From Deltaproteobacteria bacterium (lineage in GTDB: Bacteria; Desulfobacterota; GWC2-55-46): DNA of 64,000 bases. Position 1 is the first letter of the stretch. Each line of letters starts with the position of its first letter. The notes under the pieces were generated by a model, which saw only the letters and a list, made by a program, of their open reading frames with translations, had not been told where the DNA came from and made no database searches. Shown here piece after piece: positions 53,332 to 61,835 of this stretch. The stretch is taken from the NCBI GenBank assembly GCA_016234935.1, contig JACRNL010000004.1, forward strand, positions 23,922 to 87,921. Reading direction: 5' to 3'. The position numbers and the translations under genes were made by a program.

Positions 53332-53910
53332 TCACGTTTTATTTTTTTTGATTTTCACTTCAAGTACCCCGTTTTTGTAGGTCTTGACGATCTCACCTTC
53401 GGGCGCGCACGGGAGCTTCACTCCTTTTTTTATGCCGCTGCCTTCCCTGATGAAGGACAGCGCAAGGACATCCCCATCAAGGCTTATATCTATCGTATCT
53501 TCGGGAACGCCCGGCAGGTCCGCCACTACGAGCAGATGGTCATTTTCATCAAAGACGTCAGCCGAGACCCCGCTTGCGGCCGGCCTCCTCACCCCCGCCC
53601 TTTTCCCCGTAAGAGGCGTCCCCTTTATCCCCGGCGGCATGGAGTTCACCCTGCCGGGGCCGCCGTGCGTCATCTTTAACGGGTACTCTTTGAGCCTCTG
53701 CTCTATCTCCTCATCGACCTCTTTAAGCCGTTTTTTGAAATGTGGAAGTTTCTCGATCTTTTTCAGGATGCCGTCGAACCCGAGTATTTTACCGGCTTCG
53801 TGCAGTATGCCATCCGCCCCGTCTTCTCTCTTTTCTTCCTTGTCCTTCTTTATTTTTTCCTTGCGCCTTCCGGCCTCTTCAGTTTTCTCATTTTTTTCTT
53901 CCGCGCCCAT
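53332..53910 (-). CDS. gvpH: Hsp20/GvpH-like small heat-shock protein
   Basis: 192 residues. A charged Lys/Glu-rich N-terminal 35 residues, a helical middle (ILHEAGKILGFDGILKKIEKL) and an alpha-crystallin domain (about 110-190) with ADVFDENDHLLVVADLPGVPEDTIDISLDG, and ending in YKNGVLEVKIKK. Matches the GvpH subgroup. Lies between gvpK and the GvpF-J fusion. Confidence 0.88.
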   Translation of the reverse strand: MGAEEKNEKTEEAGRRKEKIKKDKEEKREDGADGILHEAGKILGFDGILKKIEKLPHFKKRLKEVDEEIEQRLKEYPLKMTHGGPGRVNSMPPGIKGTPLTGKRAGVRRPAASGVSADVFDENDHLLVVADLPGVPEDTIDISLDGDVLALSFIREGSGIKKGVKLPCAPEGEIVKTYKNGVLEVKIKKNKT

Positions 53911-53942
53911 TTTAAACCTCCACGGCTTGCTGACGGTCTTTT

Positions 53943-55013
53943 CTATGACATTAGCGGTTCGACGATAAAAAAAAGCTCAAAGGCGTCTTCCTTGAAAGAA
54001 CACGACGACCCCTGACAGTATTTTTTGAGGAGATGGTGCGCCTTTGTTATTGCCTCGAACCTGGCCCCAAGGTCCGGGTCGGCGCGGTCATTATCCGGGT
54101 GATACTTGAGCGCCTCCCTGCGGTAAGCCGCCCTGATATCATCAATCCGCGCTTGCTCGCCAAGCCCGAGCATCTCCTTTGCCCGAAGGAGATCGTCATA
54201 TCCTACCTTCTTTATCTTAATGGCGCTGAAAGAATACGCGGGCAGGGGAGAGACGCACTTGAAGTTCAACATGCCGCCGAATCTCCCGCTTAACTCTTCC
54301 AAGGTGGAATAAAATGCGTCCATCCCTTCCTTCTCCAGCAGGAAAGCGCAAGACATGACCACTTTTTCGTCCGCCGGGTCGCGGTCAACGGTATCCACGG
54401 CGTATCTTTTCAGACTGCGGAGCGCTTCTCCATGAATGCGCTCTCTTTCCCAGTCAAGTCCGTCTTTTATCATGGAGCCTATCTTTATCCTTTCGGCGCG
54501 GTTATCACGGGCAGGTGACGAAGAAATCATGTTTTTGAGGTCTCTAATCTCCGGGTCTTCCTCAGCTATCCTTTTTATGACGCCGTTAATATCGCTCCAT
54601 AACGCCGTCACCTCGGCCTCCACCTTTCCCTCGAAAGCCTTCAGCCTCGTTGAAAATTCCGCGTATCCCCACGCAAGGGCCCCCTCGACATCTTTTGCGG
54701 CGGCGAGTCTGGTGCCGATCTTTACGGGTATAATAGTATTAACAGCCATCACCTTTTCCATAACGGACTGGTGGCTGATCAAATGGCGCATCAGCGCTTC
54801 TTTGTCGGCCGGGCCTGAGTCCGCGCCCGTTGAATCGGAGACCACACAGGCGATATCTTTATAACCAATAGTATAAATCCTGTTGCCTTTGTCGTCCGAT
54901 GCAATAGGGGCGCCGGCGAGGTTTCCGGTCAGGCCTATTACCCCATAGAGGTATTTGGCCAACTCATCCACTGCGTGCTCCTTGGTCTTATACTGGACAT
55001 CATAATTTTGCAT
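53943..55013 (-). CDS. GvpF/GvpL-family protein fused to a DnaJ J-domain
   Basis: 356 residues. A GvpF/L domain (about 18-265: LAKYLYGVIGLTG, VSDSTGADSG, HQSVMEKVM, IIPVKIGTRL, and AFLLEKEGMDAFYSTLEELS) leads straight into a J-domain (273-333) with helix I LRAKEMLGLGEQ, helix II DIRAAYRREALKYHPD containing the HPD motif at 305-307, and helix III RFEAITKAHHLLKKYC. There is no Gly/Phe region or zinc finger. The J-domain should bring an Hsp70 to GvpA-bound GvpF. A dnaK gene is five genes downstream. Confidence 0.9.
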   Translation of the reverse strand: MQNYDVQYKTKEHAVDELAKYLYGVIGLTGNLAGAPIASDDKGNRIYTIGYKDIACVVSDSTGADSGPADKEALMRHLISHQSVMEKVMAVNTIIPVKIGTRLAAAKDVEGALAWGYAEFSTRLKAFEGKVEAEVTALWSDINGVIKRIAEEDPEIRDLKNMISSSPARDNRAERIKIGSMIKDGLDWERERIHGEALRSLKRYAVDTVDRDPADEKVVMSCAFLLEKEGMDAFYSTLEELSGRFGGMLNFKCVSPLPAYSFSAIKIKKVGYDDLLRAKEMLGLGEQARIDDIRAAYRREALKYHPDNDRADPDLGARFEAITKAHHLLKKYCQGSSCSFKEDAFELFFIVEPLMS

Positions 55014-55083
55014 ACATGCCTGTCTGCTTTTTTTATGACGCCCTGCGATACGCGCCTGATTATGAGATTGTGTATAAATATGC

Positions 55084-55458
55084 TTATTTGCTCAGCATGC
55101 CCGCCTCGGCGCCTGTTTTTGCAAGGGCGCTTACCCACCCGCACCACGGACATGCCTTCTCAAGGAGGACCTTCGAGGGCTGCCTCTTTCCGCATCCTGG
55201 ACAGTCATCCTTCTCCTCCATAGCCTCCTGCCAGGCAGAAAGCCTGCGGTCAACCCCGGCAGGGAACTCAAGGCCGTACCTGGCCGCGGTCTCGAATGAG
55301 GCCACTGCCGCCCGGATCCTTATATTGAGAAGTTCCGTGCCGGCTATGAATATGGCGATGTCGGCATCGATCATAAGCCCCTTCTCAAGCACTCTGTCAA
55401 CAACGTCCGCCAGAGTGAGGCTGCTACCCATCGTCTTCGTTCTTTTCTCCGCTGGCAT
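55084..55458 (-). CDS. GvpA-family protein with C-terminal zinc ribbon
   Basis: 124 residues from ATG at 55458 (GGAGG spaced 6). GvpA/J core LTLADVVDRVLEKGLMIDADIAIFIAGTELLNIRIRAAVASFETAARYG (about 12-60), then a tail with CPGCGK and CPWCGW 15 residues apart, a zinc-ribbon pattern not normal for GvpA, J, M or S. GvpJ/S-like by size and position, between gvpO and the GvpF-J fusion. Confidence 0.85.
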   Translation of the reverse strand: MPAEKRTKTMGSSLTLADVVDRVLEKGLMIDADIAIFIAGTELLNIRIRAAVASFETAARYGLEFPAGVDRRLSAWQEAMEEKDDCPGCGKRQPSKVLLEKACPWCGWVSALAKTGAEAGMLSK

Positions 55459-55519
55459 CAGTCCGCCTCCTCGATCCATCACCCGATTTCGCAATGCGCC
55501 GGCGACCCCTTTACCCCCG

Positions 55520-55873
55520 CTAACCTTCGTTTACTGCGGTGTCCACTCGTTTGCGCATACCCGTGCGGCTGAATTCAACGAGATTGCCGCTATCGTCCAA
55601 AAGGACCTCGTATGTGGCGAGTATGTCCATGCTGTCAGGGATTGAACGTTTCTCTATCATCTCGATCAATATAAGCCAGCCCTTGTCGTTTTTCAGCGCC
55701 TTTACCGTCGAGTCCGGTTCAAGCCCGGTCAGTCTCTTCATTTCGCTCCTTGCCTTGATTATGACATCCCCCATTGCAGGCGTCATCATGCCCTCACCCT
55801 CCTTTTTATCGGCTTTGGAAGCAACGTTCCCTTTTCTGTTTCCCCTTGCAACGGTTCGCTTTTTCACCGGCAT
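55520..55873 (-). CDS. gvpO: Gas vesicle protein GvpO
   Basis: 117 residues. Basic N-terminus (1-27), then the GvpO domain with ARSEMKRLTGLEPDSTVKALKNDKGWLILIEMIEK and DILATYEVLLDDSGNLVEFSR. Accessory protein of gas vesicle formation. It follows gvpG with one base between them. Confidence 0.9.
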   Translation of the reverse strand: MPVKKRTVARGNRKGNVASKADKKEGEGMMTPAMGDVIIKARSEMKRLTGLEPDSTVKALKNDKGWLILIEMIEKRSIPDSMDILATYEVLLDDSGNLVEFSRTGMRKRVDTAVNEG

Positions 55874-55874
55874 G

Positions 55875-56093
55875 TCAGTTGTTTTCCTTGTGTCTTCTTA
55901 TCTCTTCCAGCCTCTTGAGAAGCGCGTCTTCCTTTTTCATATAGTATTGTTCGTCTATCTCGCCCATCTCAAGCCGCATCTGCAGGTCGAGGAGCGACTC
56001 CCGCAGCGCTGAATCGTCGAACATCTCGGCCTCGGCCGCTTCCTTCAGCTTCTGGGCGAGCCAAATGACCATATCGTCTATCAGGAAGGTCAT
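55875..56093 (-). CDS. gvpG: Gas vesicle protein GvpG
   Basis: 72 residues, all helical. IDDMVIWLAQKLKEAAEAEMFDD and LLDLQMRLEMGEIDEQYYMKKEDALLKRL match GvpG, an assembly accessory that forms complexes with GvpF/L. Very close spacing to gvpO. Confidence 0.9.
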   Translation of the reverse strand: MTFLIDDMVIWLAQKLKEAAEAEMFDDSALRESLLDLQMRLEMGEIDEQYYMKKEDALLKRLEEIRRHKENN

Positions 56094-56148
56094 GTCGTTT
56101 TACCCCCCTTGGAAAAGAGGGGCATGAGATTTGAGGGCGCTCTCATTC

Positions 56149-58314
56149 CTATCTCTTTCTCTTTTTTACCGACTCCACCGCATTCTTGAAGTGGTTCATG
56201 CCGATTACAAGGCCGGAGTAGTCAGCGGCGGAACTCGGGCTTTGAACATATCGTTCACTGCCCATAAACTCCCTTACGGCCGCAAGGGACGCCTCCCTGC
56301 ATACCGCCTCTATCTCAGAGCCGGCAAAACCCTCGCTCAAGTCCGTCAGTTCCTCTGTATCAACGTCCTTTGAGAGAGGTTTGCCATTCGTGTGCACCTT
56401 GAATATCTGCCTCCTCGCATCTTTATCGGGAAGCGGCACTTCGAATATCAGATCGAACCTTCCGTGCCGCAGGAGCGCCTGGTCAAGGAGATCTATTCTG
56501 TTCGTGGCGGCCAGAACCACCACCCCTTTGAGTTCTTCTATGCCGTCCATCTCCGTAAGAAACTGGCTTATGACCCGCTCCGCAACATGGGACTCGCCCG
56601 TCCCTCTTCTGGGGACAAGGGAGTCGATCTCATCGAAAAAGATGATACAGGGGGAGGCCTGCTTGGCCTTGTGGAATATCTCCCTCACCCCTCTTTCGCT
56701 CTCGCCGATCCATTTGGAGAGCAGTTCAGGCCCCTTGATGGATATGAAGTTGACCTCGCTTTCCGTGGCCAGCGCCTTGGCCATAAGGGTCTTGCCGGTT
56801 CCGGGCGGGCCGCATAAAAGTATTCCCTTTGGCGGGCGCGTCCCGGAGTATTTGAATATGCCGGGGTCTTTTAACGGCCATTCCACGGCCTCCCTCAAGG
56901 CCGCTTTGATATTCTCCATGCCGCCCACGTCGCTCCATCGGACGCTGGGGACCTCCACGAAGACCTCCCTCATTGCCGACGGTTCAACGTCCTTGAGGGC
57001 TTCGAGAAAATCGTCCATGGTCACTTCAAGTCTGGAGATGGTATCGTAAGGCACCTCGTCAAGATGAAAATCGATGGACGGGAATATCTTGCGCAGCGTT
57101 GTCATCGCCGCTTCCCTGCAAAGGGCCTCGATGTCCGCCCCGACAAATCCGTGGGTTATCTGGGAGAGTTTTTCGAGATCCACATCCGCTGCAAGCGGCA
57201 TACCCCTTGTGTGTATCATAAGGATTGCGAGTCGTCCGTTCCTATCCGGGATGCCTATCTCTATCTCCCTGTCGAACCTGCCGGGTCTTCTAAGCGCCGG
57301 ATCGACCATATTGGGGATGTTCGTGGCCCCTATGACGATTACCTGCCCCCTGTTCTCGAGGCCGTCCATGAGCGAGAGGAGCTGGGCCACAACCCTTCTT
57401 TCCACCTGCTTCTCCCCTCCCATCTCCTCCCTTTTCGGCGCCATGGCGTCTATCTCATCGATGAATATTATGGCCGGGGCGTTGGCTGAGGCCGTCTCGA
57501 ATATCTTTCTTAAATGGGCCTCGCTCTCGCCGTAGAACTTATGCATGACCTCGGAACCGGCGAGATGGGTGAAAAAGGCGTCCGTTTCGCTGGCCACCGC
57601 CCTGGCGATGAGGGTCTTTCCGCAGCCCGGGGGACCGTGGAGGAAGACCCCCTTCGGGGCATCTATGCCAAGCCTTTCGAAGAGCTGGGGATGGCGTAAG
57701 GGCAGCTCTATCATCTCCCGTATCCTCTGTATCGTCTTTTTATGTCCTCCGATGTCTTCATAGGTGACTCTGGCCCTCTCGGCAACCTTCTTCTCCGCGG
57801 CCGTTATCTCGATAATGGTCTTCGGATTGATGACGACCGCATCACGCGGTATAACCGTGGTGACTACAAACTCCTGCCCTTTGGCGCCGAATAGGTTTGC
57901 CCTGATCTTGTCGCCCTCAACGACCGGGATCCCGTCCAGAACGCTGGATATGTATCTCGTGTCCCGCGCCCCGGCCGTTACAATGGCGGCGGAACTAAGC
58001 GCGACCCTTTGGCCCGCCTTATAAGGCGTCTTACCCACGCAGACCTTTTCGTCCAAACCCGTCTGGGCGTTCTGCCTTATAAGACCGTCTATCTGTATGA
58101 TGCCCTTGCCCCTGTCTTCGGCATATGCCGGCATCACCTTGGCAACAGTATTGCGCTTGCCCTCGATCCGCACTATATCGCCCACCTCGACTTTGATGCC
58201 GGCCATGTCCGCGGGGTCTATCCTTGCGATGCCCCTTCCCACGTCCTTTGGCCTTGCCTCTGAGACGCGAAGCATCAATACGGCCTTATCTTCAGACACT
58301 TTTTCCATGGTCAT
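56149..58314 (-). CDS. Cdc48/p97-like (VAT-type) two-domain AAA ATPase
   Basis: 721 residues. N-domain (1-185, double-psi barrel: [20 protein letters not shown] and [11 protein letters not shown]), D1 with Walker A GPPGCGKT (227-234), pore loop KFYGESE, DEID 286-289, and D2 with Walker A GPPGTGKT (502-509), pore loop KWIGESE, DEID 561-564. Each domain has the arginine-finger region ([15 protein letters not shown]). These proteins unfold or extract substrates. They are common in archaea and eukaryotes and scattered in bacteria. It sits tightly between an Hsp20 gene and gvpG in the same operon. Confidence 0.93.
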   Translation of the reverse strand: MTMEKVSEDKAVLMLRVSEARPKDVGRGIARIDPADMAGIKVEVGDIVRIEGKRNTVAKVMPAYAEDRGKGIIQIDGLIRQNAQTGLDEKVCVGKTPYKAGQRVALSSAAIVTAGARDTRYISSVLDGIPVVEGDKIRANLFGAKGQEFVVTTVIPRDAVVINPKTIIEITAAEKKVAERARVTYEDIGGHKKTIQRIREMIELPLRHPQLFERLGIDAPKGVFLHGPPGCGKTLIARAVASETDAFFTHLAGSEVMHKFYGESEAHLRKIFETASANAPAIIFIDEIDAMAPKREEMGGEKQVERRVVAQLLSLMDGLENRGQVIVIGATNIPNMVDPALRRPGRFDREIEIGIPDRNGRLAILMIHTRGMPLAADVDLEKLSQITHGFVGADIEALCREAAMTTLRKIFPSIDFHLDEVPYDTISRLEVTMDDFLEALKDVEPSAMREVFVEVPSVRWSDVGGMENIKAALREAVEWPLKDPGIFKYSGTRPPKGILLCGPPGTGKTLMAKALATESEVNFISIKGPELLSKWIGESERGVREIFHKAKQASPCIIFFDEIDSLVPRRGTGESHVAERVISQFLTEMDGIEELKGVVVLAATNRIDLLDQALLRHGRFDLIFEVPLPDKDARRQIFKVHTNGKPLSKDVDTEELTDLSEGFAGSEIEAVCREASLAAVREFMGSERYVQSPSSAADYSGLVIGMNHFKNAVESVKKRKR

Positions 58315-58334
58315 GATAATGAATTGGTTTGACG

Positions 58335-58865
58335 TTATCTCGTCTTCTTTTTGAGCTTTATCTCAACTATCCCGTTCTTGTAAGCATACTCAAGCGTGGC
58401 CGTATCGGCAGGGAAGGGGAGTTTTACATCCTTGCTGTACTTCCTCTCCCTGCCCTTGGCATTGAGGCTCACCACATCTTCCTTCGCGTCGACACGGACG
58501 TCTTTTTCTTCCACGCCGGGAACCTCCGCGATAATTAATATATGGTCGTCTTCCTCAAAGACGTCCACCATAGGCTCCCTCGTCTCCTCCACGCGGGGGC
58601 CCTCAGGCGTTTCCCTTATATTTCCGAAGCGCTCTATCACCGGCCCTCCGGCCAGCGTCCTTATGGAAAACCCGTAGACGCCTTTGGCCTTTTTGCCGAG
58701 CCCTTTTATCTCGCCCTCCTCCCTTATCTCCCCGCCCTTCTCGGCTACCTTGGCCGCCAGGTCTATCAAGCCTTCCAGCCCCTTGAAGAGGCCTCCGAGG
58801 GAAGCGCCCATGGACCCTGAATCAACGCCTTCTTTCTCTCTAACCTTCTTTTTTTTCTCGGTCAT
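58335..58865 (-). CDS. gvpH: Hsp20/GvpH-like small heat-shock protein
   Basis: 176 residues. Lys/Glu N-terminus, a helical segment ([22 protein letters not shown]), and an alpha-crystallin domain (about 95-175) with [31 protein letters not shown] and [14 protein letters not shown]. Paralogue of the protein at 53332-53910. Spaced 24 bp after the GvpF/L gene and 20 bp before the Cdc48-like gene. Confidence 0.88.
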   Translation of the reverse strand: MTEKKKKVREKEGVDSGSMGASLGGLFKGLEGLIDLAAKVAEKGGEIREEGEIKGLGKKAKGVYGFSIRTLAGGPVIERFGNIRETPEGPRVEETREPMVDVFEEDDHILIIAEVPGVEEKDVRVDAKEDVVSLNAKGRERKYSKDVKLPFPADTATLEYAYKNGIVEIKLKKKTR

Positions 58866-58889
58866 ATCACACCCTCATTTTGAATATTT

Positions 58890-59666
58890 TTAATTCCATT
58901 CCACCGCTATATTCACGAAGTTGAAAGGCGGCACGGGCCCCACATACCTTAATGCCATATCCCCGTTCTTTTTCCTGTCCAGATTCTGCACCCTGACGTC
59001 AAACTCCTTTGCGTTTACCCTGTCCACAAGGAACGCGGCGTTCAATATCATGCTGTCTCCATGAAGCTTGTTTACGCGTATATCGAAAGATATGTCCCTG
59101 AGGCCGAACAGTATGAGCTCCGCCGCCGCCTCTTTCTTCCCTTGAAGGGCTGATTCGACCATCTTGCCGAGGGTGATACTGTCAAGATAGGTCTTGCCCT
59201 TTGGCCCGGATCCTATCCTCTCTTTGAGCCTTTTAATCTCATCGTGGCGCTCCGCGATATCCCTGAAGACCGTCCCCATATCCTTCCAGACCGCCTTGAG
59301 CCCCAGCTCAATCTTGTTATCCATGTCCTTTAAAAGACCGATGAACTCCGTGTGCCTCTTTCGCAGAAGACCGCGTATGTCTTCGGGGCTTTTGGCGATG
59401 GTGGAGAAGCGCACAGGGAGGACCGTATGGTCCTTCATCACCTCTTCAATGACCTTTTGGTGCGTAAGCAGGTTTTCCCTGCTTACGGCGTAGTCGGCCA
59501 CAGGGGACCTGCTCGCCACGCAGGAGACGCCCTCATAACCTATGGTGGAAACAATATCGCCTCTGCCGCCGATACCTATGGTGCCGAAGTTTCTTGCCTC
59601 GTCCGTCCCGATTATGCAGTACAAATAATTACCATCTTCCATCGTCATTCTTTCTTTAATGTCCAT
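58890..59666 (-). CDS. gvpF: GvpF/GvpL-family gas vesicle protein
   Basis: 258 residues from ATG at 59666. A GTG at 59687 and ATGs at 59648 and 59642 are other options. GvpF/L signature GNYLYCIIGTDEARNF, VSTIGYEGVSCVASRS, HQKVIEEVMKDHTVLPVRFSTI, and the C-terminal RYVGPVPPFNFV. Binds GvpA-type subunits early in assembly. This copy has no J-domain. Confidence 0.9.
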   Translation of the reverse strand: MDIKERMTMEDGNYLYCIIGTDEARNFGTIGIGGRGDIVSTIGYEGVSCVASRSPVADYAVSRENLLTHQKVIEEVMKDHTVLPVRFSTIAKSPEDIRGLLRKRHTEFIGLLKDMDNKIELGLKAVWKDMGTVFRDIAERHDEIKRLKERIGSGPKGKTYLDSITLGKMVESALQGKKEAAAELILFGLRDISFDIRVNKLHGDSMILNAAFLVDRVNAKEFDVRVQNLDRKKNGDMALRYVGPVPPFNFVNIAVEWN

Positions 59667-59788
59667 TTGCCGCAGCGGTAAAGACACGCAGCTTCTTCCC
59701 CGGCACGAAGAGGGGTGTTCAGGATATGTCTGTAAATAAAGTCGCCTTTAAAGCCCCCCTTTGGCAAGGGGGCTTTCCGGATAAGTTC

Positions 59789-60097
59789 CTAATAATCCTG
59801 CACAATCGTCTTCACCGGTCTTTTTATGCCCGCATCAACGCGCCGTTGCGCCTTCCGACCGTTGCCGCCAAGTCTCGCCGTGTCCATCCTATCTATTTTG
59901 TTTTGAAGGGCCTCGATTACCTTCTCCAGCCTGTTCTTCCTTTCGTTGACGGCCTTAAGCTCCCTTTCCAACCTTGTCCTTTCCAGGGTTGCCACATGAA
60001 TGTCGAGATACGTCCCCGCCGAGGCGCTTGGTATCGCACGGACTTTTGCCTTCAGGCCTGTCTTTAATTTGGCGAGTGTGCCGATTTCTCTGGACAT
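59789..60097 (-). CDS. Small coiled-coil protein of the gas vesicle cluster
   Basis: 102 residues from ATG at 60097 (GGAGGG spaced 7). A basic N-terminus with GTYLDIHVATLERTRLERELKAVNERKNRLEKVIEALQNKID (about 28-70) predicted as a coiled coil, then a basic tail. I cannot name it. Placed between gvpN and gvpF/L, it is likely an accessory or shell-binding protein. Downstream gap has a short GCCCCCCTTTGG hairpin. Confidence 0.65.
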   Translation of the reverse strand: MSREIGTLAKLKTGLKAKVRAIPSASAGTYLDIHVATLERTRLERELKAVNERKNRLEKVIEALQNKIDRMDTARLGGNGRKAQRRVDAGIKRPVKTIVQDY

Positions 60098-60179
60098 CTT
60101 CCTGCCCTCCACGTTTATTACGGTTTTTAATCAGGCAACCCTTTGCCAGGGCATGGTAAAAACGCATTTCAAGGACGGA

Positions 60180-61157
60180 TTAAGCGCATGTCTCTTCCAC
60201 GACATGGACGGCTTTTTTTGAACCCTTCGGCCTTGCGCCTGCGCCGCAGCGGCTTATCAGCAGTTCTTCGACTAAGTTCTTTATCTTTTTCGTATTGGTC
60301 TTGCCCCCCACCCTGCTCGTCTCCGAGGAGAGGACGTCCATGGCGATCTGCCTGAACATTCCGTTCCCCGATTCGATGGAGCCGCCTCTTACCATGAGCG
60401 TCTTGGCTATCATGATACATCCCCTGATTGTAGGCGCGAACTCGCATTTGCCAGATTCCCTTAAAGTCCTTACGATATCCACTATCCTCTCGGCATCCCC
60501 TTTTTCCAGGCCTGATTTTGCAACGGTTATTTCGACCTCTGTCTCCCTGTCCGGGTGGTCTATGTCCATTGTTACAAGCCTGTCTCTGAGCGCGTCCTGG
60601 CTCCTGTAGACCCCGGCATACTCCTCGGGATTGCTTGTAAAGATGGCGACAAAGTTGGGGTCAACCTTCAAATACCCTTCACCTTGCCTCGCGCCCGGCA
60701 TGTCCAGCATCCTCTCCTGAAGGACTGAGAGAAGGACGTTATTCGCCTCGGGCCTTGACCTTGTGAATTCATCGTAGAGGAGGGTGAAGCCGTATTTGCA
60801 GGCTGTTGTCAGGCGGTTGTCTACCCAGGTCTTCTGCATACTCTCATCCGTTTTAAGGACAGTGTGGATGAAGTTGTCCACCACCTTCCTCTTTCTGTAG
60901 CCGTGCTGTCCGCCTACGAAGTCAGAGGTTGAGTGCTCCTCGTCGCCGTGTATCACAATAACGGGCCTGCCTATCTTGGCGGCCAGATGCATCGCGAGGG
61001 TGGTCTTGCCGGTGCCGGATGCGCCCCTGAAATGAACAGGGAAACCCGCGGCAATATAGGCGGACGCCCGTTCCATGATATCGCGGACATACGGCGTCTC
61101 GACAAAAGTTGCATGTTTTCTTGGCTCAAGCGCGGATGCAGATTCTCCGATTGACAT
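60180..61157 (-). CDS. gvpN: Gas vesicle AAA ATPase GvpN
   Basis: 325 residues, MoxR-type AAA. Walker A RGASGTGKTTLA (about 43-54), GDEEHSTSDFVGGQHGY, Walker B LLYDEFTRSRPEANNVLLS, sensor 1 FVAIFTSNPEEYAG, and sensor 2 region. GvpN is needed for enlarging vesicles to full size. The C-terminus carries a basic extension. Confidence 0.95.
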   Translation of the reverse strand: MSIGESASALEPRKHATFVETPYVRDIMERASAYIAAGFPVHFRGASGTGKTTLAMHLAAKIGRPVIVIHGDEEHSTSDFVGGQHGYRKRKVVDNFIHTVLKTDESMQKTWVDNRLTTACKYGFTLLYDEFTRSRPEANNVLLSVLQERMLDMPGARQGEGYLKVDPNFVAIFTSNPEEYAGVYRSQDALRDRLVTMDIDHPDRETEVEITVAKSGLEKGDAERIVDIVRTLRESGKCEFAPTIRGCIMIAKTLMVRGGSIESGNGMFRQIAMDVLSSETSRVGGKTNTKKIKNLVEELLISRCGAGARPKGSKKAVHVVEETCA

Positions 61158-61258
61158 GATTAAGACCTCCCATTATGAACTTCTTATTGTCTTTCCCTGA
61201 TGGGGGTGAGGATTGAGGGGGAGTGACTTCCGTATAACGGCGCCAAAAACCAACGGAT

Positions 61259-61378
61259 CTACGATGCAGCCTTCACCGCAACCATTCCTTTTCCACCGCA
61301 TTTCAGGCACGACAGCTGACTATGCGGGGCAACCCCGTGCCCATCATAGACGGTGACCTTTCGGCATAATCCGGCCAT
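61259..61378 (-). CDS. Candidate 39-residue microprotein with CxxCxGxG motif
   Basis: The frame from ATG at 61378 encodes MAGLCRKVTVYDGHGVAPHS then QLSCLKCGGKGMVAVKAAS. CLKCGGKG is a CxxCxGxG repeat, as in the DnaJ zinc finger. There is no good ribosome-binding site, and the ATG is the centre of a 40-bp palindrome (61358-61397). Translation is uncertain. It lies between gvpN and the coiled-coil genes. Confidence 0.35.
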   Translation of the reverse strand: MAGLCRKVTVYDGHGVAPHSQLSCLKCGGKGMVAVKAAS

Positions 61379-61397
61379 GGCCGGATTATGCCGAAAG
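61358..61397. repeat. Perfect 40-bp palindrome
   Basis: CTTTCGGCATAATCCGG, then CCATGG, then CCGGATTATGCCGAAAG, with no mismatch and no loop beyond the central CCATGG. It lies in the 291-bp gap upstream of gvpN, which otherwise holds only the microprotein frame. Confidence 0.9.
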
Positions 61398-61448
61398 ACC
61401 TGAGACCGCGGACTTTAGCCGGCGACAGTTCCATGCCCGGCATTATTG

Positions 61449-61802
61449 CTAAGCCCCTGTCTCCGCCCTCTTCTTGTGGGGAGGCTGACTTTTTTTCACG
61501 GTATGCCGCGGCTTCCCTCCGCTCTTTGTGCGTCTCGACATAGCGAGGTCGTGCCAGGCCGAGGCCATTTCTTCCCGATCCTTTCTGAAGCCGCCGAGAA
61601 GGCCTGATATCTCATTTTTAATATCCGAGACCGCGCGTTTTCTATCGGCTTTATACCCTTTTGCGTCATGCAGCCTTGTTTTTCTGAAATCCCCAAGAGC
61701 GTCCGATATCTGCTGTCTCATGGACGCAAATTCTCCCTTCCTCACGTCAAATGAAGCGGCTATGTCCTGTGTCATAGCCCTGAACTCATCCACCATTGCC
61801 AT
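61449..61802 (-). CDS. Coiled-coil protein, possible GvpC-like shell protein
   Basis: 117 residues. All helical with two similar stretches about 36 residues apart, ISDALGDFRKTR and ISGLLGGFRKDR, each in a heptad-rich helix. The C-terminus is Lys/Arg/Pro-rich. GvpC proteins are helical repeat proteins that stiffen the shell and also show about 33-residue repeats with weak sequence identity. The similarity is by pattern only. Confidence 0.6.
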   Translation of the reverse strand: MAMVDEFRAMTQDIAASFDVRKGEFASMRQQISDALGDFRKTRLHDAKGYKADRKRAVSDIKNEISGLLGGFRKDREEMASAWHDLAMSRRTKSGGKPRHTVKKSQPPHKKRAETGA

Positions 61803-61835
61803 TTTGATATCCTCCTTTTTTTCACCTTCAGGTTT

